Shown here: positions 53,202 to 61,601 of the stretch, piece by piece
Layout: every line of letters begins with the position of its first letter
Numbering within the stretch: position 1 is the first letter of the stretch
NCBI RefSeq assembly: GCF_040110915.1
Contig: NZ_CP157793.1
Span: forward strand, 2,058,939-2,122,938
From: Stappia sp.
Lineage (GTDB): Bacteria; Pseudomonadota; Alphaproteobacteria; Rhizobiales; Stappiaceae
Direction: 5' to 3'
Length of the DNA: 64,000 bases
Made by a program: the position numbers and the translations under genes
The notes under the pieces: generated by a model
Told to the model about the DNA's origin: nothing
Seen by the model: only the letters and a program-made list of their open reading frames with translations
The model's database searches: none

Positions 53202-53660
53202 TCAATAGGTCAGGTCGATCTCCACCCGCGAACTCGGACGCAAGGTGTCCGCGCAGGCGAGATCTCCGCCGGCCGCGCTCTTGCAGCTGCGTATGTCGTT
53301 GACGAGGATCCGCTCGACCGTCTCGCAGGCGCCCGGGAAGATATCGTATTGGCGCACGCGGGTCTTGCCCTTGGGCATGTCGGCGAAATCGATCGCCGCA
53401 TAGCCGGCGACGCCGCCCTCCTTGTCGAAGACGACAAGCTCGAGCCCCATTTCCGACAGGGCATCCGGCAAGCCATTGTGCGCCACCAGCGTGATTCGGC
53501 ACCCGGTGGATACGGTCTCCACCCGGTTGAGCTCCAGGGCGAACCCGTCGCCCTCGGCGACCGCCGTCGCGGGCAGCGCCAGCAGGGCGGCAAGTCCGAT
53601 GGCGCCCGCCGTGCTGCGGCGTTTCGGACCGGAGATCCGGTCAAAAGACGGTGTGATCAC
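53202..53660 (-). CDS. Periplasmic protein heading the tonB-exb operon
   Basis: A 152-residue protein with an export signal (about 17-35, GAIGLAALLALPATAVAEG) and a small beta-rich body with three Cys (GCRITL, GACETV, SCKSAAGGDLACAD). No known domain. The GTG at 53660 follows GGAAGGGA. Position before exbB suggests a role in TonB-dependent uptake, but function is unknown. Confidence 0.7.
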   Translation of the reverse strand: MITPSFDRISGPKRRSTAGAIGLAALLALPATAVAEGDGFALELNRVETVSTGCRITLVAHNGLPDALSEMGLELVVFDKEGGVAGYAAIDFADMPKGKTRVRQYDIFPGACETVERILVNDIRSCKSAAGGDLACADTLRPSSRVEIDLTY

Positions 53661-53951
53661 GCGCGTCCCTTCCCAGTTTCTTGATCGTGCGATGCGGCCG
53701 GGGCCCCTGGCCCCCCGGGGGGCATCCGGGCCTCGCCGACAGGAAGCCGGCGCCACAGCGCAATAAAACTTGAATGTTTCAGGCAGGTATTCGATACGAG
53801 ATACCAGGGCACATCGTCAATCTACCCCTGATTGATGATCTGAAAAACAGACTCCCTTCCGGTGGCAGATCGACGCCCGCCGACCGAGACCCTCCACCCG
53901 ATCCCGACGGTGCCGGGATCATGACGACCAGACGAAGGCAAGGGACGCCGG
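53661..53951. other. Divergent promoter region of exb operon and araC
   Basis: The gap contains CTTGAATGTTTCAGG (53769-53783), which has the CTTGA/TCAGG half-sites of an IRO box but five bases apart instead of nine. Otherwise AT-richer than its flanks. No gene seen. Confidence 0.4.
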
Positions 53952-54905
53952 ATGACGCGATTCCTCTCCGATGTAACGCCCCAGACGATCCGCGATCTCG
54001 GATCGCAGGTAAAGGTCTCGAAGCTCTGCGTCGCGGCGGGCGGACGGGAGCAGATCGCGGCGGGGCGGATCTGGGTCGCCGTCCCCGAACCGGGCGTGAA
54101 GGTGATGGTCGGCACGCTTGCGGGCCAACGCGGGTATCGGGCCGAGGTCGCGGGGGATGCCGGTTTGACGCTGGAGGTCCGCCTTGCCGGAACGTCTCAA
54201 AGCCGGGAGCGGGGCGCAGCCGCGCGCACAGCCGCCGTGTCGCCCGGCGATCTGCTGCTTACGGGAAGCCGGGCCCCGCGCAAATGGGACGTGACAGCAG
54301 CCCCGCAGAGTTCCTTCGAGGCGGTGTCGGTCAGTTTTTCTCCCGACCATCTCATGACATTTCGGGACATCGACCCGGCGCTGTCCGCATGGGGCTGCGA
54401 TTTCGTGGTGAACGACCGATTGGCCCTGCGCTCCGCCCCCCTCGGCTTGCGCGCGCTCGCCGAAACCCTGCTCGCCGCCCCGCTCCACGGCCCGGGAAGC
54501 AATCTCCAGCTCGCCGGCCTCGCCCGCCAGATCCTGGCGCACGCCTATCGTCTCGTCGCGCCGGCCGACGCCAGGCAAGTCGCGCGCGAAACCGGCGCCG
54601 ACCTGGTTGCCCATGCGCTCGAGGCGATCCGCAGCGATCCGCACGCCCATATGACCATCGACACGCTCGCCCGCGCCTGTCGCACGAGCCCGTCGCGATT
54701 GAAGAGCCTGTTTCGGGCCGAAACCGGACGGTCCATCGGCTCGGAAATCCGCAGTCAGCGCATGCTGGTTGCAAAGCGCCTGCTCTTGGCCGGCACGCCG
54801 ATCGCACGGGTCGCGGAAACGCTCGGATACACCTCGAGCGAGGCCTTTTCCAAGGCGGTCAAGGCGCATTACGGGCGTTCGCCCCGCGACCTGGCGCGCG
54901 GCTGA
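53952..54905 (+). CDS. AraC-family regulator of siderophore uptake
   Basis: A 317-residue AraC/XylS regulator. The C-terminal domain (about 215-317) has two HTH motifs: MTIDTLARACRTSPSRLKSLFRAETGRSIG and IARVAETLGYTSSEAFSKAVKAHYGRSPRDLAR (quoted in part). The N-terminal domain would sense a ferric siderophore as in PchR/FptR types. It stands 99 nt before the receptor gene. Control of the receptor-MFS-reductase run is inferred. Confidence 0.88.
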   Translation: MTRFLSDVTPQTIRDLGSQVKVSKLCVAAGGREQIAAGRIWVAVPEPGVKVMVGTLAGQRGYRAEVAGDAGLTLEVRLAGTSQSRERGAAARTAAVSPGDLLLTGSRAPRKWDVTAAPQSSFEAVSVSFSPDHLMTFRDIDPALSAWGCDFVVNDRLALRSAPLGLRALAETLLAAPLHGPGSNLQLAGLARQILAHAYRLVAPADARQVARETGADLVAHALEAIRSDPHAHMTIDTLARACRTSPSRLKSLFRAETGRSIGSEIRSQRMLVAKRLLLAGTPIARVAETLGYTSSEAFSKAVKAHYGRSPRDLARG

Positions 54906-54971
54906 TCGGACAGATTTCCTGTCCGATCTGACAGGCGCTTCAACTGGACATGCGGCCGGCTCCCCGCCAAA

Positions 54972-54990
54972 CCTGAGAAAAATACTCAAG
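54972..54990. promoter_or_regulatory. IRO box (RirA-type) before siderophore receptor
   Basis: CCTGAGAAAAATACTCAAG has TGA-N9-TCA (54974-54988) and shares TACTCAAG with the hmu box at 47492. It ends 14 nt before the GTG start, so a bound repressor would block transcription or early elongation. Confidence 0.6.
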
Positions 54991-55004
54991 AAAGGTATGG
55001 AGCC

Positions 55005-57143
55005 GTGACCACCCGCCTGAACACCCCCGCCGCGCCGCGCCTGAGCCGCCTCGCCTTGCGCGCCACGGCAAGCGCCGCCGCCCTGCTCGCACCGGTCCTG
55101 GCGCCGCAAGCGCTGGCACAGGACGCCGCGCTCGTGACGCTCGACACCATCACGGTGACCGGGGAACGCCGGGAGCGCGCCCTGGAGGAGGTCTACGTCG
55201 GAGCGAGCGTGATCCCGGAGGACGAGATCGCGCGCAATCCGCAATCCCACCTGAACGACCTGCTCATTCAGACCCCGAACGTCTTCGTGGAGGGCAAGAG
55301 CGAGGTTCCGTCCTTGCGCGGTGTGCAGGGCGGCGGTCCGGGCGGTCTGAATTCGACCGGGCTCACCGGAGCGCTCCCGCGGCTGAACATCGTCATCGAC
55401 GGGGTATCGCGTCCGGCCGGTCTTCCCAACACGAGCGGCGGCTCGCTGTGGGACGTGGACCAGGTGGAGGTGCTGCGCGGCCCACAATCGCTGCTGCGCG
55501 GCCGCTCCGCCTTCGCCGGCGCGGTGATCGTCGACACCCGGGATCCGATCTTCGAGCTGGAGGCGGCGGCGCAGGCGGGTGTCGAGATCGACGAGTTCCA
55601 CGGCCCGGAAGGCACCTTCAACGCGATGGTGAACGCGCCCCTGTCCGACGCGCTTGCCGCGCGTGCGACGCTGGAACTGTCCGGCGGCCAGGACGCGCGC
55701 CGCGCCACCGACGTGCCCGACGACTGGATCACCGAGTATTCCGACCTCCGCGGGCGGGCGAAGCTGCGCGGCGAGGTCGACACCAGCCTCGGCTTCGTCA
55801 CGGTGAACCTGCTGGGCGAACACCAAAGGGCGCGAACCCCGCAGACCCGCAACAATGTCCAGGGCCCGGCGCTGACCGGCAGACCGCTCGCGGACCGCAT
55901 TCTCGTCAATGCGCTGTCGGGTCCGCGCGGCATTCCCGCCCGCACCTTCGACACGCAGGCCACGACGGTTTCGGTCGATACCGCGCTGGACACCGGCACG
56001 CTGACCCTGCGTTCCATCACCAGCTACACGAGCGACGCCTATGAGAGCATTCCCGAACAGGTCTTCCCCTCGCGCTTCGACATCGACGAGGAGATCTTCA
56101 CCCAGGACATCCTCGTCGAATTCGGTCCCGGCGAACGGGTCCGCGCACGAGAATTCTCCGGCCTGCTGGGACTGTCCTTCGAGGAGCGCTGGCAGAACAC
56201 GCGGATCGACGACCTTTTCACCTACGACAGCGCCGTGCGGGGGTCCTCGCAATCCGTCTTCGCGGACCTGCGTTTCGGTCTCACCGACGCGCTGACCCTG
56301 TTCGGCGGCGCGCGTCTGCAGCGCTATCATGACGAACGCGCCCAGACGAGCCGCTTCGGTCCCTCCGTGGGCACACAGGACTTCGATCAGACCGACATCC
56401 TGTTCCTGCCCAGCATCGGCCTCGCCTATCATGTCACCGATGCGGATGTGGTCAGCGCCTCCGTGCGCCGGGGGTTCAATCCGGGCGGCTCGGCCGTGAA
56501 CATCTTCACCGGCCATCCCTACACCTACGACAATGAAACCGTCACGACCCTGGAGACGACCTATCGGCACATCGCGGAGGATGGCCGGCTTTCCTTTGGC
56601 GCGACGGCCTTTCTGAATTTCTTCGAAGACCCGCAGCTCTACGCCGAACTCGTGCCGGGCAATCGCGCGACGCTGCAGGTGATCAATCAGGACGCCGGCC
56701 TGTCCTACGGCGTGGAATTCGATGCCCGCTGGCGCGCCACCGACCGTCTGGACCTGACCGGATCGCTCGGCTTCCTCAAGACCGAGATCACCGGGGCGAA
56801 TGCCGCCACGCCGGCGATCGAGGGCAACAGCTTTGGTCAGGATCCCTGGATGACCGCCTCGCTCGGCGCCGTCTTCGCGCTGACCGATTTCCTCAGCATC
56901 GACGGGCGGGTCACCTATCGGGGCGAATCCTATAACGACTTCAACAACGTCGCAGGCGATGAGGTGGGCGACTACGTGCTGGTGGACGTTGGCGCGACGG
57001 CGAACTACCGCAACATCGAAGTGCGCGGATACGTCAAGAACCTGTTCAATCAGACCGGAGTCACCCGCTATGTCTCGAACAAGGCCTATGCCGATGTCAC
57101 GGAACCGCTGACGGCGGGCCTCACCCTGACCGCCCGGTGGTGA
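55005..57143 (+). CDS. TonB-dependent ferric-siderophore receptor
   Basis: A 712-residue outer-membrane receptor. The signal peptide runs to about residue 39 (ALAQDA), and the TonB box region is LDTITVTGERRER. The plug has LNDLLIQTPNVFVEG, LRGVQGGGPGG and VEVLRGPQSLLRGRSAF. The barrel ends in LTLTARW. The GTG at 55005 is chosen because a nearby upstream ATG (54996) meets a stop after three codons. The MFS and siderophore-reductase genes that follow support a ferric-siderophore ligand. No siderophore synthesis genes are present, so it probably takes foreign siderophores. Confidence 0.9.
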   Translation: MTTRLNTPAAPRLSRLALRATASAAALLAPVLAPQALAQDAALVTLDTITVTGERRERALEEVYVGASVIPEDEIARNPQSHLNDLLIQTPNVFVEGKSEVPSLRGVQGGGPGGLNSTGLTGALPRLNIVIDGVSRPAGLPNTSGGSLWDVDQVEVLRGPQSLLRGRSAFAGAVIVDTRDPIFELEAAAQAGVEIDEFHGPEGTFNAMVNAPLSDALAARATLELSGGQDARRATDVPDDWITEYSDLRGRAKLRGEVDTSLGFVTVNLLGEHQRARTPQTRNNVQGPALTGRPLADRILVNALSGPRGIPARTFDTQATTVSVDTALDTGTLTLRSITSYTSDAYESIPEQVFPSRFDIDEEIFTQDILVEFGPGERVRAREFSGLLGLSFEERWQNTRIDDLFTYDSAVRGSSQSVFADLRFGLTDALTLFGGARLQRYHDERAQTSRFGPSVGTQDFDQTDILFLPSIGLAYHVTDADVVSASVRRGFNPGGSAVNIFTGHPYTYDNETVTTLETTYRHIAEDGRLSFGATAFLNFFEDPQLYAELVPGNRATLQVINQDAGLSYGVEFDARWRATDRLDLTGSLGFLKTEITGANAATPAIEGNSFGQDPWMTASLGAVFALTDFLSIDGRVTYRGESYNDFNNVAGDEVGDYVLVDVGATANYRNIEVRGYVKNLFNQTGVTRYVSNKAYADVTEPLTAGLTLTARW

Positions 57144-57146
57144 TCG

Positions 57147-58388
57147 ATGCGCCATGACCGGGCGCCGATCGCGGCGATGATGACGACGCTTGCCGCGCTG
57201 TCCTTCGCACAGGGTCTGCTGGGACAGTTCGTGGCGCAGGCCATCCCGCTGTTTCTGCGCGACGCCGGCGCGTCGTCGGGCCAGATCGCATGGATCTATC
57301 TGGCGGCCGTGCCCTTCGTGTTGCGCTTCGTCTGGGGACCGCTCGTCGACCGCACGGCCGGCGCGGCACGCGCGGGCTACGGTCCCTGGATCGTCGTTAC
57401 CCAGGTCATCGCCTGCCTGTGTCTCGCGGCCCTTTGTCTTGTCGAGCCGCGCGCCGCCCTGCCGCTGCTGACCGTGCTCTGCGCGGCGATGATGCTCGCC
57501 GTCGGCAGCCAGCAGGTGGCGACCGGCGGCTGGATGGTGGCCCTGCTTCCGCCCGACCGGCACGCCCGGGGCCCCTCGGTGCAAGCCGCCGCCTCGGCCC
57601 TGGCCGGCCTGGTGCTCGGCGGCGGCATCCTCGCCGGGCTCGGCGATCTCGGGTGGGCCCCGGTGGTCGCCGCGGTCCTGATGGTGTCCGGGCTGGTGCT
57701 GCTGGTCCCCCTCGTCGGCGCGCCGCTGTCGATCCCGGTGCAGGCCGGCGCACGCCGGCCCGGACTGCGCAGCCAGTTCACCCTGTTTCGCGATCGCCGC
57801 GCGCGGCGCCTGTTCGGCCTTGCCGTGTTCACCGGCGCCGCCTGTGTGATCCCCTATGCGCTGAAGGGCGTGCTGCTCGTGGACGCGGGCTACACCATTG
57901 CCGAGGCCGGGTTGATCGGCATCGTCCTCGGCAACATCGCCGGTCTTGTCGCGGCCCTCGCCGCGCGCCCGCTGACCGACCGTTTCGGCGGATATGCCGT
58001 GCTGTGCGGCCTCGGGATCGCCGCAGCCCTGGTTCTGGTCGCATTCCTGGCAACGGCCGGCATCGCGACATTGCCGGTGCGCGCGGCCGGGCTCGTGATC
58101 GCCGCCAATGCGCTGATCTTCGCGGGCTTCACGGCGGAACGCGCCCTGCTGATCCCCTTGTGCGCAAGAGCCCGCCGGGCAACCGACTATGCCGTCTTCA
58201 CCAGCCTCGAAGCGCTTGCCGCCGTGGTCGTCGGCGGGGCGGCGCTGGCGCTCCTCGACCGGGCAGGCCTCGAGACAGTGCTCGGTGCCGGGGCGTTTCT
58301 TTCCCTTTTCGCCGCCGCGCTGGCCGCACGCGAAGTCCGCGCGCAACGGCTCCCCAAGGAGGTTCCCACATCATGTCATCCCCGCTGA
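57147..58388 (+). CDS. MFS transporter, RhtX/FptX-like siderophore importer
   Basis: A 413-residue inner-membrane carrier with 12 hydrophobic helices. Early MFS loop: GPLVDRTAGAARAGYGPWIV. It follows the receptor gene by three nt, an arrangement typical of RhtX/FptX permeases, which move ferric siderophores across the inner membrane without an ABC partner. Its last 16 nt overlap the next gene, so the two are translationally coupled. Substrate is inferred from context. Confidence 0.85.
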   Translation: MRHDRAPIAAMMTTLAALSFAQGLLGQFVAQAIPLFLRDAGASSGQIAWIYLAAVPFVLRFVWGPLVDRTAGAARAGYGPWIVVTQVIACLCLAALCLVEPRAALPLLTVLCAAMMLAVGSQQVATGGWMVALLPPDRHARGPSVQAAASALAGLVLGGGILAGLGDLGWAPVVAAVLMVSGLVLLVPLVGAPLSIPVQAGARRPGLRSQFTLFRDRRARRLFGLAVFTGAACVIPYALKGVLLVDAGYTIAEAGLIGIVLGNIAGLVAALAARPLTDRFGGYAVLCGLGIAAALVLVAFLATAGIATLPVRAAGLVIAANALIFAGFTAERALLIPLCARARRATDYAVFTSLEALAAVVVGGAALALLDRAGLETVLGAGAFLSLFAAALAAREVRAQRLPKEVPTSCHPR

Positions 58389-59476
58389 CCCGGCCGTGCC
58401 CCGCCGAGCGGTCCTCCAGCACCGTGGCGCTGAGCGATCCGGACGCTGCGTTCTCCGCCCTGTGCGAGGATATGGCGGAGCATGGCCTCACCCCCGAACG
58501 GCCGTCGGCCGGCTGCGCGCGGGTCGAGGTCGACGGCATGACGCTGTCGCTGCAAACCTCGGCCAATCACCTCGTGATCGACGTTACCGCCCCCGGCGCC
58601 AGCGGGCTTTTCTTCCTCAAGGAGGCGGTGACGCAGCATATTCTGCGGATCGATGCCGCCGCCGGCGCGGCGATGACCTGGTCGGACGGCGGTGCGGCCG
58701 ACCGCCCCCCGAATTTTCAGGAAGGGCGCGTGGAAGGGGTCGATCATCTCGGCGACGATCTGCTCCGCCTGGACCTCTCCGTGGCCGACGCAGGGGCCTT
58801 CGCCCGGGACGGATTGCACGTCAAGGCGATGATCCCGGCGCGACACGACCGCCCGCCCGTGTGGCCCCGCGTCGCCGCCAACGGCACGACCATCTGGCCG
58901 AAGGGGGCGGATGAACTGCACGTGCGCTATTACACGCTGCGCCGGGTCGATGTTGAGGCCGGGCGGGTGTGGATCGATGTGGTTCTGCATCCGGGCGGGC
59001 GGATCGCGGGCTGGTGCGAAACCGCGCGCCCCGGCGCGCGCATCGGTCTCATGGGGCCGGGCGGCGGCGCGCTTCCGGCGGGCGACGGGCCCGCGCTGAT
59101 CGTCGGCGACCGCACCGCGCTTCCCGCCATCGCCCGGCTTCTGGAGGACATGCCGGACGCACCGCGCGCCACCGTCGTGGTTCCGCGTGTCCGCTTGCGC
59201 GATGGGGGGGCCTATCTGCCGGACAGCACCCACGACCTCGTGGAACTCGACCCGACGATCTTCACCGACCCGTCGGCCTTGAGCGAGGCGGTGGGCGATG
59301 CCGCACGGCTCGCCGGCGGTCCGGCCCGTGCCTGGTTCGGCGGCGAGTTCGACGCGGCGCTGGCCATGCGCCGGTTGTTTCGCCAGGAGCTGGGACTGAG
59401 CAAGGGGACGCAGATGAGCGTCGCCTATTGGCGCCGCGGCCGGGTCACCGACGCCTCGGCCGCGGACGAGCATTGA
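58373..59476 (+). CDS. Siderophore-interacting FAD reductase with DUF2218 domain
   Basis: A 367-residue cytosolic protein. The N-terminal 95 residues match DUF2218 (ARVEVDGMTLSLQTSANHLVIDV...), and the rest is a SIP/ViuB-type reductase with FAD-binding VRYYTLRRVDVEAGRVWIDVVLH (quoted in part) and LIVGDRTALPAIARLLE. It would reduce ferric siderophore to release Fe(II). AAGGAGG lies at 58359. Domain order is that of a known fusion subgroup. It completes the receptor-carrier-reductase uptake path. Confidence 0.9.
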   Translation: MSSPLTRPCPAERSSSTVALSDPDAAFSALCEDMAEHGLTPERPSAGCARVEVDGMTLSLQTSANHLVIDVTAPGASGLFFLKEAVTQHILRIDAAAGAAMTWSDGGAADRPPNFQEGRVEGVDHLGDDLLRLDLSVADAGAFARDGLHVKAMIPARHDRPPVWPRVAANGTTIWPKGADELHVRYYTLRRVDVEAGRVWIDVVLHPGGRIAGWCETARPGARIGLMGPGGGALPAGDGPALIVGDRTALPAIARLLEDMPDAPRATVVVPRVRLRDGGAYLPDSTHDLVELDPTIFTDPSALSEAVGDAARLAGGPARAWFGGEFDAALAMRRLFRQELGLSKGTQMSVAYWRRGRVTDASAADEH

Positions 59477-59492
59477 TCCCCGCTCTCGGGCC

Positions 59493-60305
59493 CTACGCCG
59501 CCAGCGGCCGCGTCCCTTGCGCCAGACGCGCATCGATCTGCTCCACGATTGCGGGCAGATCCGCCACCGTGTCGATGACGAAATGCGCCCCCGCCGCCTC
59601 GAGCCGGGCGGTGGCGCGCGCGCGGGCCGCCGCGCGCTCCGTCTCCGACAGCGCGGCGAGGTCCTCCGCCGACAGGCCGACCTCGTTGCCGGTCATGGCC
59701 ACGCCCACCGTCCAGGTCCCGGCCGCGACGCCTTCGGCGATGCCGACCGGCGTGTCGTCGACCTTCACCACCTTTGCCGCATCGTCGATCTGGAGATCGA
59801 GGAAACACTTCCACATCATCACCGCCGTCGGGCGGCCGGTCCACAGATCCTCCGCGCACACCAGATTGTCCGGCGCATAGCCCTGCGCCTCGGCGAGCGG
59901 CAGAACGCGCTCCATGATGTCGCGGGTGTAGCCGGTGGTGGAGCCGATCCTCAGCCCGCGCGCCCGCAACGCGCGCACCGCGTCGGCCGCGCCGGGCACC
60001 AGATCGGCGTAGTCGGTGACGACGGCGGCATTGAGCGGCACGAAGACCTCATAGATGCGCCGCGCCGCCGCTTCGTCGAAATCGCCGCCATGGACCTTGC
60101 GCCACTGGCTGGCGACGCTGTCGAGCTTGCCGAGTTCGCGGATGTGGTCGAGCTTGGGCAGCCCCATCGGACCGCGTGCTTCCTCGACCGTCAGTTCGAT
60201 GTCGAAGTCGCGGAAGACCTTGACGAAGGCTCCCATGGGCGCGCGCGAGCCGAAATCGACCATCGTGCCGGCCCAGTCGAACACGGCGGCTTCCAGTTTC
60301 GTCAT
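59493..60305 (-). CDS. phnX: Phosphonoacetaldehyde hydrolase (phosphonatase)
   Basis: A 270-residue HAD-superfamily enzyme that splits phosphonoacetaldehyde into acetaldehyde and phosphate. The nucleophile motif is VFDWAGTMVDFG (Asp10), the cap lysine is in MGLPKLDHIREL (about K51), and later motifs are STTGYTRDIM and VKVDDTPVGI. Length is typical. It follows the FAD oxidoreductase gene by 18 nt. The usual 2-AEP transaminase phnW is not in the window, so the aldehyde may come from the oxidoreductase or an enzyme elsewhere. Confidence 0.92.
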   Translation of the reverse strand: MTKLEAAVFDWAGTMVDFGSRAPMGAFVKVFRDFDIELTVEEARGPMGLPKLDHIRELGKLDSVASQWRKVHGGDFDEAAARRIYEVFVPLNAAVVTDYADLVPGAADAVRALRARGLRIGSTTGYTRDIMERVLPLAEAQGYAPDNLVCAEDLWTGRPTAVMMWKCFLDLQIDDAAKVVKVDDTPVGIAEGVAAGTWTVGVAMTGNEVGLSAEDLAALSETERAAARARATARLEAAGAHFVIDTVADLPAIVEQIDARLAQGTRPLAA

Positions 60306-60323
60306 CTCAAGTCTCCGTTGCGC

Positions 60324-61451
60324 TCAGCTGTCGAGAAGATCGGCGACCACTTCCTCGCCGAGCGCGAAGGCCGTGGAGGCGCCTGTACCGCCGGTGACCA
60401 CGAGCAGACGCACGGCGTCGCTGGGGCGGTCGAAAAGGATCACGTCGTCCGCGCTCGCGTAGGTGCCGGTCCAGCGCTCGACCACCTGGCGGCCGGGAAG
60501 GTCCAGCACCCGGTCCAGTTCGCCGAGGATCAGATTGTCGACCCGCTCGCTGGCGAAGGGCTCCGGCGCCTCGCCATAGACATGGCTGTCGCCGACGACG
60601 AGCGATCCGTCCGCCGACTGCACGGCGATCAGATGAATGCCGGCGGCAAGCTCGTCCGCCTGTTCGCGGTCCAAAACGCCGCGCAGCGCCCGGGCCTGCG
60701 GCAGGGCCGCATAGCCCTCGTAGCGCACCAGGCTGAGATCGGACATTACGGCGGCGCCGAGCCTTGTGGGCACCTGCGGCGCGACGCGCAGCATCTGCAG
60801 CGTGCAGACCCTGAGGCCCGCGGCACGCAGCCGATCCGGAAAGAGCGACTTGAGGTCGTCGCCCGGACAGACGATGACGCCGCCGGCCTCGATCGTGCCG
60901 CGCGAGGTCTCCAGCCGGCCGTCCTCCACCGCATGCACCTGGGTGTTGCGCAGAAAGGTCACGCCCTGGCTTTCCTCCAGCCAGGCGGCGAGCCGCGGCA
61001 CCGCGTCCTTGCTCTCCACGCGCGCCTCATGCGGGCTGTAGAGGATCGCCGCCGCGTCGTCGGCGCGCAGTGACGGCACATGCTCGCGCGCCTCGCGCGT
61101 ATCGATCAGCCGGCAGCCCTCGCCCATCTCCGTCTCGAGAAAGGCGGACAGCACCTCGCCCGCCTCCGGACGCCGGCCGACCACCACGAGGCCGCGATGC
61201 AGCACGTCGACGCCCGCCTTCGGTCCCACCTCGAGCCAGACGTCGCGGCTGCGCTTTGCCCGGGCCCAATGCGTGCCGCGCTGCTGACCGGTGACCGTGA
61301 CGAACCCGAAGTTGCGCACCGAGGCGCCGACGGCGTGCGCCTCGCGGTCGATCACGACCACGCGCTTGCCGCGCTGGCGGGCCGCATGGGCCGTCGCCAG
61401 ACCGATGATCCCGGCCCCGACGACCGCGATGTCGTAGGAGGATGTGCTCAT
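60324..61451 (-). CDS. FAD-dependent oxidoreductase of phosphonate loci (TIGR03364-like)
   Basis: A 375-residue DAO-type flavoenzyme. The dinucleotide motif is VVGAGIIGLATAHAARQRGK (10-29), with the FAD-family C-terminal GGTGASTAFALGEEVV. The position beside phnX matches a family that oxidises aminoethylphosphonate-type amines; members acting on N-methyl-AEP have been described. It may thus feed phosphonoacetaldehyde to PhnX and replace a transaminase. GGAGAG precedes the ATG. Confidence 0.82.
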   Translation of the reverse strand: MSTSSYDIAVVGAGIIGLATAHAARQRGKRVVVIDREAHAVGASVRNFGFVTVTGQQRGTHWARAKRSRDVWLEVGPKAGVDVLHRGLVVVGRRPEAGEVLSAFLETEMGEGCRLIDTREAREHVPSLRADDAAAILYSPHEARVESKDAVPRLAAWLEESQGVTFLRNTQVHAVEDGRLETSRGTIEAGGVIVCPGDDLKSLFPDRLRAAGLRVCTLQMLRVAPQVPTRLGAAVMSDLSLVRYEGYAALPQARALRGVLDREQADELAAGIHLIAVQSADGSLVVGDSHVYGEAPEPFASERVDNLILGELDRVLDLPGRQVVERWTGTYASADDVILFDRPSDAVRLLVVTGGTGASTAFALGEEVVADLLDS

Positions 61452-61575
61452 CTCGCTCTCCGTTCCGCAAAAGGCGCCGTGCGGGCGCTGCGCCGCAACG
61501 GCGTGACAGCCCGGCGCGGCGCTCTCGGCTCCGGGCTAGAGATGCAATGTAACAAATTTATGAAATTTAATTATT

Positions 61576-61592
61576 TATAGCTTCAAGCTATA
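61576..61592. promoter_or_regulatory. Palindrome likely bound by the phosphonate LysR regulator
   Basis: TATAGCTTCAAGCTATA is a perfect 8-bp inverted repeat with a one-base centre, including T-N11-A. It lies in a strikingly AT-rich 61540-61595 stretch, 125 nt upstream of the oxidoreductase start and just behind the lysR stop. Confidence 0.55.
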
Positions 61593-61601
61593 TACCCGTC
61601 A

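Noticed and set aside
53769..53783. CTTGAATGTTTCAGG as an IRO box for the exb-tonB operon
   Set aside because: The half-sites match but the spacer is five rather than nine bases, so it is not a RirA consensus site.
53919..58346. A 1475-codon open frame on minus across araC, the receptor and the MFS gene
   Set aside because: Antisense to three clear plus-strand genes with family motifs; the translation is low-complexity and lacks motifs.
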